Of a DNA stretch of 15,657 nt, positions 6,353 through 14,596 are shown in pieces (within the stretch, counting starts at the first letter, position 1; each line of letters starts with the position of its first letter). This stretch comes from an uncultured Paracoccaceae bacterium (GTDB taxonomy: Bacteria; Pseudomonadota; Alphaproteobacteria; Rhodobacterales; Rhodobacteraceae), in assembly GCA_938038825.1 (NCBI GenBank), contig CALHST010000191.1:1-15657 (forward strand), in the 5' to 3' direction. Position numbers and translations under genes: made by a program. The notes under the pieces are model-generated. The model was not told the DNA's origin. It saw nothing but the letters and a program-made list of their open reading frames with translations, and made no database searches.

Positions 6353-6999
6353 CGGATTATCTGGATCAGATTGCACAACTGGATGCCGAGGGCGCCGAGT
6401 TGGGGCGCATGATGCAAGAGGCCATGAGCGATTTGCAGCAGCTGCAGGGCAATACGTCCCGTGCACTTGAAGCCTCTGACAGTATGACCCGAGAAATCGC
6501 AGGTTTGGAACGGGGCCTAAGCAGTGGGCTAAAACGTGCCTTTGATGATGTGCTTCTGGATGGCAAAGGCCTGTCGAGTGCTTTGCGCACTGTCACGCAA
6601 GCCACGATCAATTCGGTCTACAACGTAGCGCTGCGGCCCGTCACCAGTCATTTGGGTGGTTTGCTGTCGCAGGGTTTGGGCAATCTGCTGCCCTTTGCAA
6701 AAGGGGGCGCGTTTACCAGCGGGCAAGTCATGCCCTTTGCCAATGGCGGGGTCGTGAACGGCCCCACGACCTTTCCCATGCGGGGCGGTACTGGCCTGAT
6801 GGGCGAAGCCGGGCCCGAGGCGATCATGCCTTTGGCGCGCGGTCCTGATGGACGGCTGGGTGTGCGTTCCGCCGGGGGTGGAAGTCCCACGATCGTGATG
6901 AATATCTCGACCCCGGATGTCCAAAGCTTCAACCGCTCGCGTGGTCAGATCGCCGCTCAGATGAGCCGCGCGCTGGGCCGTGGCGATCGTAACTCTTAA
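6349..6999 (+). CDS. g11: GTA tape measure protein
   Basis: A 216-residue short tape measure protein, setting tail length. The N-terminal half is helical and polar; the C-terminal half contains the Gly-rich hydrophobic pattern GGAFTSGQVMPFANGGVVNGPTTFPM and then GLMGEAGPEAIMPLARGPDG, a hallmark of tape measure C-termini. RcGTA also has a tape measure of about this size, far smaller than phage lambda's, so the shortness is normal for GTAs and predicts a short tail. AAGGA lies 8 bases before the ATG, and the start overlaps g10.1 (ATGA). Confidence 0.93.
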   Translation: MTDYLDQIAQLDAEGAELGRMMQEAMSDLQQLQGNTSRALEASDSMTREIAGLERGLSSGLKRAFDDVLLDGKGLSSALRTVTQATINSVYNVALRPVTSHLGGLLSQGLGNLLPFAKGGAFTSGQVMPFANGGVVNGPTTFPMRGGTGLMGEAGPEAIMPLARGPDGRLGVRSAGGGSPTIVMNISTPDVQSFNRSRGQIAAQMSRALGRGDRNS

Positions 7000-7016
7000 A
7001 GAAAGGCGCTCTGCTT

Positions 7017-7649
7017 ATGTCGTTTCACGAAGTCCGCTTTCCCTCTGCCTTGTCTTTTGGATCTGTCGGGGGGCCATCTCGGCGCACCGATGTGGTCACC
7101 TTGGCCAATGGGTTTGAAGAACGCAATTCCCCATGGGCGCATTCGCGACGCCGTTATGACGCAGGCCTTGGGGTGCGCTCGATGGATGACATCGAAGAGT
7201 TGATCGCATTCTTTGAGGCGCGTCGGGGCCAGCTGTATGGTTTCCGTTGGAAAGACTGGTCGGACTTTAAGTCCGTGTTCGCCAGCCAAGCACAGAATTT
7301 CAGCGATCAAACCTTGGCGCAGGGTGATGGGCAGACCACGCAGTTTCAACTGACAAAGACCTATCGCAGCGGCGATGTAAGCTATACCCGTCCGATCCAC
7401 AAACCCGTCGCGGGATCTGTGCGCGTGGGCGTGGGCGCGGCACAGGGCTTTGAAGGGGCTGACTTTTCCGTGGATACGACCACAGGCGTGGTCACGTTCA
7501 ACACGCCGCCCGGATTGGGCGCGCCCATCACAGCGGGGTTCGAATTTGATGTTCCTGTGCGGTTTGACACGGACCAGATCCAAACTTCGGTCGCGAGTTT
7601 TCAGGCCGGTGATGTGCCCAATATCCCAATCGTCGAGGTGCGTGTCTGA
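7017..7649 (+). CDS. g12: GTA distal tail protein (DUF2460/TIGR02217)
   Basis: A 210-residue distal tail protein that starts the tail tip and links the tube to the hub. The start SFHEVRFPSALSFGSVGGPS and the run RNSPWAHSRRRYDAGLGVR, followed by FFEARRGQLYGFRWKDWSDFKS, are highly characteristic of the DUF2460 family. AAAGG lies in the 17-base gap after g11. The stop codon shares its last base with the ATG of g13 (TGATG). Full length for the family, with nothing missing. Confidence 0.94.
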   Translation: MSFHEVRFPSALSFGSVGGPSRRTDVVTLANGFEERNSPWAHSRRRYDAGLGVRSMDDIEELIAFFEARRGQLYGFRWKDWSDFKSVFASQAQNFSDQTLAQGDGQTTQFQLTKTYRSGDVSYTRPIHKPVAGSVRVGVGAAQGFEGADFSVDTTTGVVTFNTPPGLGAPITAGFEFDVPVRFDTDQIQTSVASFQAGDVPNIPIVEVRV

Positions 7650-8536
7650 TGTCAGGACTTCCTGCAAATCTTGAGCTGCATTTGAAATCTGGCCTTACGA
7701 CGCTGGCGCGTTGCTGGCAGGTCACGCGCAAAGATGGCACGCGGTTGGGGTTCACGGACCATGACCGGGATCTGTCCTTTAAGGGGCAGAATTTTCGTGC
7801 AGATAGCGGGCTAAGCGCCTCTGCTTTGGCGCAATCTACGGGGCTGTCAGTCGATAATGCGGAAGCCATTGGTGCGTTGAATGACAGTGCCATTTCCGAA
7901 GCAGATATTGAGGCAGGGCGTTTTGATGGTGCCGCAGTCGAAGTCTATCTGGTCAATTGGCAGAATACCGAAGAACGCTGGTTACAGTTTCGCGGCGCAA
8001 TTGGCGAAATCCATCGCGCCGGGGGCGCCTTTACCGCAGAGCTGCGTGGGCTGACAGATGAATTGAACCGCCCGCAGGGGCGCATTTTTCAAAAGCCTTG
8101 CACAGCAGTTTTGGGGGATGGGCAATGCCAGTTCAACACCACATCGGCCGGGTTTCGCACGGATGTGGCTGTTGGCACAGTGGACAGGGCACGGGTGTTT
8201 ACCTGGACTGCTTTGGATGGCTTTGCCCAAGATTGGTTTTCGCGGGGTCGTTTGGACGTTCTGGACGGGGTTGCGGCGGGCTTATGGGGATCCATCAAGT
8301 CGGATCGTCAACTGGCTGAGGGGCGTGTGATTGAATTGTGGGAGCCCCTTTTGTCCACAGTGGCCCCCGGCGACCCAGTTCGTTTGACGGCAGGGTGTGA
8401 CCGGCGGTTCGAAACATGTCGCGCGAAGTTTTCCAACCAGCTGAATTTCCAGGGATTCCCGGATCTTCCGGGCGAAGACTGGATGATGGCGGTACCCAAG
8501 AAATCTGGGTCTAACACCGGAGGGTCTCGGCGATGA
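7649..8536 (+). CDS. g13: GTA tail hub protein (DUF2163/BR0599 family)
   Basis: A 295-residue hub protein of the DUF2163/BR0599 family, placed at the tail tip between distal tail protein and the giant g15 product. The N-terminus (LARCWQVTRKDGTRLGFTDHDRDL) and C-terminus (LTAGCDRRFETC followed by NFQGFPDLPGEDWM) are diagnostic. Four conserved-position cysteines occur as PCTAVLGDGQC and GCDRRFETC in the C-terminal half; related hub proteins of tailed phages use such cysteines to bind an iron-sulfur cluster, and I infer the same here. The start is TGATG-coupled to g12; the stop overlaps g14 as ATGA. Confidence 0.93.
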   Translation: MSGLPANLELHLKSGLTTLARCWQVTRKDGTRLGFTDHDRDLSFKGQNFRADSGLSASALAQSTGLSVDNAEAIGALNDSAISEADIEAGRFDGAAVEVYLVNWQNTEERWLQFRGAIGEIHRAGGAFTAELRGLTDELNRPQGRIFQKPCTAVLGDGQCQFNTTSAGFRTDVAVGTVDRARVFTWTALDGFAQDWFSRGRLDVLDGVAAGLWGSIKSDRQLAEGRVIELWEPLLSTVAPGDPVRLTAGCDRRFETCRAKFSNQLNFQGFPDLPGEDWMMAVPKKSGSNTGGSRR

Positions 8537-8970
8537 ATGATCCCGTTGTTCTTGCAGCGCGCGGATGGATCGGAACCCCATATGTGCATCAGCAATCCGC
8601 CAAGGGGGCTGGCTGTGATTGTCTGGGGCTCTTGCGGGGTGTTTGGCGCGAGGTTTTGGGCCCCGAACCCGAGGCCGTGCCCGCCTATTCCAAAGACTGG
8701 TCAGAGCCGGAAGGCGAAGAACGTCTTTGGGAGGCGGCGTTGCGTCATTTGCGCGCCAAACCGATTGAGGCCCAAGCGCCCGGAGATGTGGTGTTGTTTC
8801 GCATGCGCAGCGGGTCTGTTGCCAAACATTTGGGCCTGCAAGCCAGCGTTGGGCCTGATGCCAGCTTTATCCACGCCTATTCCGGGCATGGGGTGGTCGA
8901 AAGCCCCTTTAGCGCCCCATGGGCCCGCCGTGTGGTGGCCCGTTTTGATTTCCCGCAGGAGATGAGTTGA
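8533..8970 (+). CDS. g14: GTA NlpC/P60-type cell wall peptidase
   Basis: A 145-residue NlpC/P60 cysteine peptidase thought to cut peptidoglycan during tail penetration. It begins NDPVVLAARGWIGTPYVHQ; the catalytic Cys lies in GAGCDCLGLLRGVW (about residues 27-40). A likely catalytic His is in FIHAYSGHGVVES or in AKHLGLQ. The GDVVLFRM strand fits the fold. ATGA overlap with g13 upstream; its TGA overlaps the ATG of g15. Length fits the GTA family. Confidence 0.93.
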   Translation: MNDPVVLAARGWIGTPYVHQQSAKGAGCDCLGLLRGVWREVLGPEPEAVPAYSKDWSEPEGEERLWEAALRHLRAKPIEAQAPGDVVLFRMRSGSVAKHLGLQASVGPDASFIHAYSGHGVVESPFSAPWARRVVARFDFPQEMS

Positions 8971-11900
8971 TGGCTACGCTTGTTCTATCCGCCGTTGGCG
9001 GCGCAATTGGATCTTCGATCGGGGGCTCTGTTCTGGGGTTGTCTGCGGCCGTGATTGGACGTGCAGCAGGCGCAGCCGTGGGGCGCGTGATTGACCAACG
9101 GCTGTTGGGCGAAGGCTCGCGCAGCGTTGAAACTGGCAAAGTAGATCGCTTCCGGCTGTCCAATTCCGGCGAAGGCCAACCCATCGCACAGGTCTATGGG
9201 GGCATGCGTGTGGGCGGTCAGGTCATTTGGACCACGGATTTTCTGGAAAGCACAGAAACCACAACGCAAAGCACTGGAGGCAAAGGGGCCCCGCAACCCA
9301 AACAAACCACAACAACGGTTGCGCATAGCTATTCGATCAACATGGCGGTGGCGCTGTGTGAAGGCGAGATCACACGGGTGGGCCGTGTTTGGGCGGATGG
9401 GGAAGAGGTGCCATTGGGCAGCCTCAATATGCGCGTTTACAAGGGGACGGGGGATCAGTTGCCCGACCCGTTGATCGAGGCTGTGGAAGGTGCAGGGCAG
9501 GTTCCGGCCTATCGCGGCACGGCTTACGTGGTGTTCGAAGATCTGCAGTTAGAGCAATTCGGCAACCGTGTACCGCAGTTTTCATTCGAGGTGTCGCGAC
9601 CCGAACAACCCGGTGCAACGCCGCATCTGGATTTGGCGCGCGCGGTGCAAGGGGTGGCGATGATGCCCGCCACTGGGGAATACGCTTTGGCGACCGAGCC
9701 GGTCTATTACTCGGGCGGACCGGGCGAAAAATGGCCTGCGAACCTGAACACACCTGCATCGGTCACAGATTTCAACGTGTCGTTGACGGCGCTGAATGAC
9801 GAGTTGCCCAATTGCAATGCTGCGTCCTTAATTGTCAGCTGGTTTTCCGGGGATTTGCGCTGTCAACATGCGCAGATCAAACCCAAAGTGGAACGCCGCG
9901 CCTATGACAGCATCGATATGCCTTGGCACGTTGCCGGGATAGACCGCAGCGCAGCCGACGAAATTGCACAAGTCAATGGCCAGCCCGTTTACGGGGGCAC
10001 GCCCACGGATGCCTCCGTTATCCAGTCGATCCATGCGCTGAAAACATCCGGCAAGGCCGTGATGTTCTATCCCTTTATCCTGATGGATCAATTGCAAGGG
10101 AATGGGTTGCCCAGCCCCTATGGCGGCACTCAGGCGCATTTGCCGTGGCGGGGGCGCATTACGCTGAACACAGCACCCGGTCTTGCCGGGTCGTCAGATC
10201 GTACAAGTGCGGCTGACGCGGAAGTGCAGGCGTTTTTTGGGACTGCTCGTGCAGAGCATTTTCAGGTGGTTGACGGGCAGGTGACGTATGCAGGCCCGCA
10301 GGAATGGACGTTTTCGCGGTTCATTCTGCATTATGCCGCCTTGTGCGCCGCTGCTGGCGGAGTTGAGAGTTTCTGCATCGGGTCTGAAATGCGTGGTATG
10401 ACGTGGATCCGGGGGGCAGGCGACAGTTTCCCCTTTGTCACACGGCTCAAGCAATTGGCAGCAGACGTGCGCACCCTTGTCGGGGCAGGCACCAAGATCA
10501 GCTATGCGGCGGATTGGTCTGAATATTTTGGCTATCAGCCGCCGGAAAACGGGGCGGATTTGTACTATCATCTTGACCCGCTTTGGTCGGACCCCAACAT
10601 CGATTTCATTGGGATCGACAATTACATGCCTTTGTCTGATTGGCGTTCTGGCGAAGATCACGCGGACGCGGCGGCGGGGTCGATCTATAACCTTGATTAC
10701 TTGCGCGACAATATTGAAGGCGGTGAGGGGTATGATTGGTTTTATGCATCTGATGCAGATCGCAATTTGCAGGCCCGCACCCCAATAGACGATGGCGCAC
10801 ACGCAGAGCCGTGGGTGTATCGCTATAAGGATATCCGCAATTGGTGGCTCAACCCGCACCATGATCGACGCGGCGGGGTGCGTCAGTTCAGTGCAACCGC
10901 GTGGCAGCCGCAATCCAAGCCGATCTGGTTCACGGAATATGGCTGCGCGGCGATCGACAAGGGCACCAACCAGCCCAACAAGTTTCTGGATCCCAAGTCT
11001 TCGGAAAACAGCCTGCCGCGTTTTTCCAACGGGGCGCGGGATGATTTCATCCAGATGCAATACATCCGGGCGATGAATTCCTATTACGCTGAGGGGCAGA
11101 ACAACCCGCAGTCATCTGTTTACGGCGGGTCGATGATCGACATGAGCCGCGCCTTTGTCTGGGCGTGGGATGCGCGGCCCTATCCCTATTTCCCCAACAA
11201 TATCGGGTTGTGGAATGACGGGGGGAACTATCCCAAAGGGCATTGGATCAATGGGCGCACTTCGGCGCGTCCTTTGGCGTCTGTTGTGGAAGAGATCTGC
11301 CGTAAGGCGGGGATTGTCTATATCGACACGTCCAAGCTTTATGGGCATGTGCGGGGCTATGTTGTGGGCGATGTCACTTCGGGGCGCTCTGCATTGCAGC
11401 CGTTGATGTTGCGCTATGGATTTGATGCTGTGGAACGGGATGGAGTTCTGCATTTTGTGATGCGCCAAGGGCAAACCCCGTTGGTCTTGGATCCTGATTT
11501 TCTGGCCTATGCGGATGATTTGGACGGGATCATCGAGGCAGACAGGGATCCTGAACTCGACATGTCGGGCCGCGTGCGGCTGCAATTTGTCCAAGCAGAT
11601 GCCGATTTTGGGGCCATCGCGGAAGAAGCTGTGTTGCCAGACGAGGCCACGCATTCTGTGTCCGTGTCTGAAATCCCATTGGCCATGACGCGCGGTGAGG
11701 GGCGCCAAACGGTGGAGCGCTGGTTGTCCGAGGCGCGGGTGTCGCGGGACAAGCTGCGCTTTGCGGTGCCACCTTCGGGGTTTGGCGTCGGGGCGGGGGA
11801 TGTGATCACCTTACCAGATGCACAAAAGGCAGAACAGATCCGCTATCGCGTGGACCGGGTGGAGCAGGGCCCGCATCAGATTGTCGAAGCGGTTCGGATG

Positions 11901-12902
11901 GAACCGTCTGTCTATTCACCCAGTGATGTGACCGAAGACGCGGTGCCTGTGCGCAGCTTTGCGCCTGTGTCGCCCGTGACCCCGCTGTTCCTGGATTTGC
12001 CGCTCATCAGAGGGGACGAAGTGCCCCATGCGCCTTATATCGCGGCGACGGGGACGTCCTGGCCCGGATCTGCGGCGGTCTATGCATCTGGAACGCCCAG
12101 CAATTACCGATTGAACACGGTGTTGTCGTCGCAAATCAGCGCTGGGATCACGCAAAGTGACTTGCGCTGGGCACCGCCTGCGATCTGGGATCGTGCGGGG
12201 TCTTTGCGCGTGCGCATGATGTCCGGTGCCTTGGAAGGGGCAGAAGAGGCCGCTGTTCTTGCGGGGCAAAACATCGCTGTGATCGGGGATGGCAGCCCCG
12301 GCAATTGGGAAGTGCTGCAATTCAGTGGCGCAACGCTCGTGGGGCCAGACACTTATGAGATCACCAATCGTCTGCGCGGACAGCAAGGCACTGATGGGAT
12401 TATGCCCGGCGTGTGGCCAGCGGGATCGTGGTTTGTGTTGCTGAGTGCTGCCGCCCGGCAATTGGATCTTGGGGCCAATCAACGCGGCGTCACGCAGCAT
12501 TTTCGAATTGGCCCTGCGCAGGTGGGGTACGATCATCCCAGTTACATCGCTCAAAGTCATGCATTTTCCGGGGTAGGGTTAAGACCTTATGCGCCAGCGC
12601 ACCTAGACGCGACCGAAAGTGCCACGGGTGAGCTGACTGCGCGCTGGATACGCCGCACACGCGTGGATGGCGATCTTTGGGAAGGCGAAGTCCCGTTGGG
12701 AGAAGAGCGGAGCCTGTATCGTGTTCAGGTTTGGCAGGCGGATACAATCCTACGTGAAACCATAACCGAAGACACGCACTGGAATTATACAGAAGCGATG
12801 CGCAGCGCCGATGGGATTTCTGGCGCGATTGAATTGCGGGTTGCACAAATCTCGGAGCGGTTTGGGCCCGGTCCGGATGCGCGCCTGTCGGTCAACTTGT
12901 GA
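8970..12902 (+). CDS. g15: GTA tail-tip 'megatron' protein with TIM-barrel domain
   Basis: A 1310-residue tail fibre/host-specificity protein, the largest in the cluster. The N-terminus (about residues 5-40) is Gly/Ala-rich and hydrophobic, like the membrane-penetrating segment of phage tip proteins. A GTA TIM-barrel-like (glycoside-hydrolase-like) domain covers roughly residues 430-730, with FCIGSEMRGMTW (about 468), WSEYFGY, DFIGIDNYMPLSDWR and IWFTEYGCAAIDKG (about 650). The phage tail_3-like domain and C-terminal beta-rich receptor-side regions follow, with the EITNRLRGQQGTDG motif near the end. The start is ATG 8970 with AGGAG 8 bases upstream; a TTG one codon earlier is less likely. The ORF is uninterrupted, indicating selection for function. 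Confidence 0.95.
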   Translation: MATLVLSAVGGAIGSSIGGSVLGLSAAVIGRAAGAAVGRVIDQRLLGEGSRSVETGKVDRFRLSNSGEGQPIAQVYGGMRVGGQVIWTTDFLESTETTTQSTGGKGAPQPKQTTTTVAHSYSINMAVALCEGEITRVGRVWADGEEVPLGSLNMRVYKGTGDQLPDPLIEAVEGAGQVPAYRGTAYVVFEDLQLEQFGNRVPQFSFEVSRPEQPGATPHLDLARAVQGVAMMPATGEYALATEPVYYSGGPGEKWPANLNTPASVTDFNVSLTALNDELPNCNAASLIVSWFSGDLRCQHAQIKPKVERRAYDSIDMPWHVAGIDRSAADEIAQVNGQPVYGGTPTDASVIQSIHALKTSGKAVMFYPFILMDQLQGNGLPSPYGGTQAHLPWRGRITLNTAPGLAGSSDRTSAADAEVQAFFGTARAEHFQVVDGQVTYAGPQEWTFSRFILHYAALCAAAGGVESFCIGSEMRGMTWIRGAGDSFPFVTRLKQLAADVRTLVGAGTKISYAADWSEYFGYQPPENGADLYYHLDPLWSDPNIDFIGIDNYMPLSDWRSGEDHADAAAGSIYNLDYLRDNIEGGEGYDWFYASDADRNLQARTPIDDGAHAEPWVYRYKDIRNWWLNPHHDRRGGVRQFSATAWQPQSKPIWFTEYGCAAIDKGTNQPNKFLDPKSSENSLPRFSNGARDDFIQMQYIRAMNSYYAEGQNNPQSSVYGGSMIDMSRAFVWAWDARPYPYFPNNIGLWNDGGNYPKGHWINGRTSARPLASVVEEICRKAGIVYIDTSKLYGHVRGYVVGDVTSGRSALQPLMLRYGFDAVERDGVLHFVMRQGQTPLVLDPDFLAYADDLDGIIEADRDPELDMSGRVRLQFVQADADFGAIAEEAVLPDEATHSVSVSEIPLAMTRGEGRQTVERWLSEARVSRDKLRFAVPPSGFGVGAGDVITLPDAQKAEQIRYRVDRVEQGPHQIVEAVRMEPSVYSPSDVTEDAVPVRSFAPVSPVTPLFLDLPLIRGDEVPHAPYIAATGTSWPGSAAVYASGTPSNYRLNTVLSSQISAGITQSDLRWAPPAIWDRAGSLRVRMMSGALEGAEEAAVLAGQNIAVIGDGSPGNWEVLQFSGATLVGPDTYEITNRLRGQQGTDGIMPGVWPAGSWFVLLSAAARQLDLGANQRGVTQHFRIGPAQVGYDHPSYIAQSHAFSGVGLRPYAPAHLDATESATGELTARWIRRTRVDGDLWEGEVPLGEERSLYRVQVWQADTILRETITEDTHWNYTEAMRSADGISGAIELRVAQISERFGPGPDARLSVNL

Positions 12903-13240
12903 TGCAGCGACTGACCCATGGCGATGTGGTTGCGTTGGCGCGTGTGCTGCTGGCGCATCCTGCGCCGCAGCGCGCCGCGCTGTGCCAAGATGCTTTGCTT
13001 GAAGCGGAGCTGGCTGATCATTACCGGCAGAATTTTGCAAAACTGCATCCCCGATTTGGGGATGGGTCCCTGTCATCTTGGGCAGGGCAGCGACAACGTG
13101 CGCCCGAACCGTTCTGGGATGATCTGGATTACCTATCCTGCATGCAAGTCATTATTCAAAGCCTGTCTGGTCATCTCGTTCATCGTTCAAAGGGACAGCG
13201 TGTTGAATGCAGCGCAGCAGCCCGGAATGACAGCGTTTAA
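12902..13240 (+). CDS. Conserved small GTA-linked protein of unknown function
   Basis: A 112-residue protein directly coupled to g15 (TGATG, one shared base), so it is the last gene of the operon. The core runs from RLTHGDVVALARVLLAHP through AELADHYRQNFAKLHPRFGDGSL to EPFWDDLDYLSCMQVIIQSL. I recall similar small proteins directly after g15 in other Rhodobacterales (a domain of unknown function, possibly DUF7742), but could not check. The last 20 or so residues look unlike the core and overlap the start of the CtrA-like box at 13237. Helical and soluble, no signal peptide. The role in GTA production is unknown. Confidence 0.75.
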   Translation: MQRLTHGDVVALARVLLAHPAPQRAALCQDALLEAELADHYRQNFAKLHPRFGDGSLSSWAGQRQRAPEPFWDDLDYLSCMQVIIQSLSGHLVHRSKGQRVECSAAARNDSV

Positions 13241-13252
13241 CACTTGGTTAAC
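13237..13252. promoter_or_regulatory. Perfect CtrA consensus box at GTA 3' end
   Basis: TTAAC-ACTTG-GTTAAC matches the alphaproteobacterial CtrA motif TTAAC-N5-GTTAAC (TTAA-N7-TTAA) exactly. It overlaps the stop codon of the last GTA-operon gene. The nearest downstream gene on the plus strand is cysE, more than 500 bases away, and on the minus strand it lies inside the 3' side of the TraR/DksA pseudogene transcript, so there is no obvious target promoter. It shares CTTGGTTAAC with the box at 432-446. Confidence 0.5.
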
Positions 13253-13339
13253 CTGCCCGCGTACCCCCTCCCTAGCGCCCTTTACCCTAGAGCGAGTCGG
13301 TGAATATTTCCTGTACGTCGCCGCAGAGACGCCCAAAAT

Positions 13340-13681
13340 TCATGACCCCTGCACATAAGACACACAGCGCTGGGCGGCCAAAACCAGTATCAAGCGGCCA
13401 TGTGGTATGGGGCTTAAACAGTCTGCGCCGATGCCATAGATTCCCTCATCCAATCTCAACAGCGTGTCTTTCAACCGATTGGACTCTGATGTTCGCCGGC
13501 TTCGTTGCGCTTTGGCCATGACTTGGTTTTGCTACGCATCCATGCACGACAAGCGCCCCACGGATTGTTGATCCAATTGACCCACTTGCTGACCATCTTG
13601 GTCTAAAAGCCCTTCAGAGCTAAGCGCGGCAAGGCGTTTTTCGATCCGTGCCCGAAATTCGGCTGTTTCTTTGTCATTCAT
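13340..13681 (-). pseudogene. TraR/DksA-family regulator, broken by an amber codon
   Basis: A 113-codon minus-strand frame. It begins MNDKETAEFRARIEKRLAAL, continues to VGRLSCMDA, then has TAG as codon 50 (13532-13534), and resumes QNQVMAKAQRSRR...LKDTLLRLDEG in the same frame to a TGA at 13340-13342. This is the layout of small TraR/DksA zinc-finger proteins that bind RNA polymerase ('GRLSRMDALQNQAMAKA', 'LDEGEFGYC..C', 'RC..C' as I recall them). The zinc-finger is also damaged: the expected Cys positions 85 and 109 are Gly and Tyr, while C88 and C106 remain. AAGGA lies 8 bases before the ATG, so the start signal is intact. Two reading-frame parts and lost ligands indicate a decayed gene; some family members work with fewer Cys, so the stop is the stronger evidence. 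A restart at Met55 would give only a 59-residue fragment. Confidence 0.78.
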
Positions 13682-13706
13682 ATTGATAATCCTTGGCATC
13701 AGGGAT

Positions 13707-13733
13707 TTGAATTTGGAATTCCCACCCTATTTA
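13707..13733 (+). promoter_or_regulatory. Possible cysE promoter
   Basis: TTGAAT (13707-13712) and TATTTA (13728-13733) with a 15-base spacer lie between the divergent TraR/DksA pseudogene and cysE. The spacer is shorter than ideal. It is the only -35/-10-like pair I could find before cysE, and the match is weak. Confidence 0.25.
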
Positions 13734-13768
13734 AGGTATCCAGACTGCAACGAAGAGGATGCAGAGCT

Positions 13769-14578
13769 ATGCCCCATACGCAAGCCAAACTAACACCTGT
13801 GGATCCTGTCTGGGATCGGATCACGCAAGAGGCCCGCGATGCGGTGGCTGATGAACCGCTCATGGGTGGGCTGATTCATGCCTGTATTCTACATCACAAG
13901 AACATTGAGCGCGCCCTGAGTTACAGGATCGCCGCCAAGTTGGCGTCCAATGAAATGTCGATGGTTGTGGTGCGCGAAATTGTGGAAGACGCCTATGCGC
14001 AGTCGCCTGAGTTGGTGGAAGCGGCGCGCGCGGATTTGGCCGCAGTCTTTGAACGTGATCCCGCATGTCATCGCCTGTTACAACCCATTTTGTATTTCAA
14101 AGGCTATCAGGCGATGCAGTGTTATCGCGTGTCTCATTGGCTGTGGACACAAAAGAAATGGGATTTGGCCTATTTTTTCCAGATGCGCATTTCCGAAATT
14201 TTCGGTGTAGACATTCACCCGGCGGCCCGTATTGGCAAGGGCATCATGATTGATCATGCCCATTCGATTGTCATTGGCGAGACAGCTGTGGTGGGCGACA
14301 ACGTATCCATGCTGCATTCTGTGACGTTGGGCGGCACCGGTAAAGAGGAAGAGGACCGTCACCCCAAGATCGGGAATGGGGTTCTGATTGGTGCAGGTGC
14401 GAAAGTGTTGGGTAACCTGACGATTGGGCATTGCTCGCGCATTGCGGCGGGGTCAGTTGTGTTGGAAGATGTGCCCGAGTGTAAAACGGTTGCGGGTATT
14501 CCGGCCCGGATCGTGGGCGAGGCGGGCTGCGATCAGCCGTCAGTGTCAATGAACCATATGCTGGGCAAAGACAGTTAA
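13769..14578 (+). CDS. cysE: Serine O-acetyltransferase
   Basis: Acetylates L-serine with acetyl-CoA to O-acetylserine, the first step of cysteine synthesis, in the cytoplasm. The 269-residue protein has the N-terminal SATase helical domain (about residues 8-110: VWDRITQEARDAV...LASNEMSMVVVREI) and a left-handed beta-helix of hexapeptides from DIHPAARIGKG on. Catalytic-site segments are IMIDHAHSIVIGETAV (His) and SVTLGGTGKEEEDRHPKIGNGVLIGAGAKVLGN. AGAGG precedes the ATG by about 9 bases. The C-terminus ends HMLGKDS and lacks the terminal Ile that in E. coli CysE inserts into CysK, so the classical cysteine synthase complex may not form; this is inference. Proximity to GTA clusters is, as I recall, seen in other Rhodobacterales. 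Confidence 0.97.
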   Translation: MPHTQAKLTPVDPVWDRITQEARDAVADEPLMGGLIHACILHHKNIERALSYRIAAKLASNEMSMVVVREIVEDAYAQSPELVEAARADLAAVFERDPACHRLLQPILYFKGYQAMQCYRVSHWLWTQKKWDLAYFFQMRISEIFGVDIHPAARIGKGIMIDHAHSIVIGETAVVGDNVSMLHSVTLGGTGKEEEDRHPKIGNGVLIGAGAKVLGNLTIGHCSRIAAGSVVLEDVPECKTVAGIPARIVGEAGCDQPSVSMNHMLGKDS

Positions 14579-14596
14579 ATTCATCACATGTTTAGG

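Noticed and set aside
6996..7667. 223-residue minus-strand open frame opposite g12
   Set aside because: Entirely opposite the DUF2460 distal tail gene and without recognisable features.
10194..11060. 288-residue minus-strand open frame inside g15
   Set aside because: Lies opposite the TIM-barrel domain of g15, shows no family motif and has the composition of an antisense shadow.
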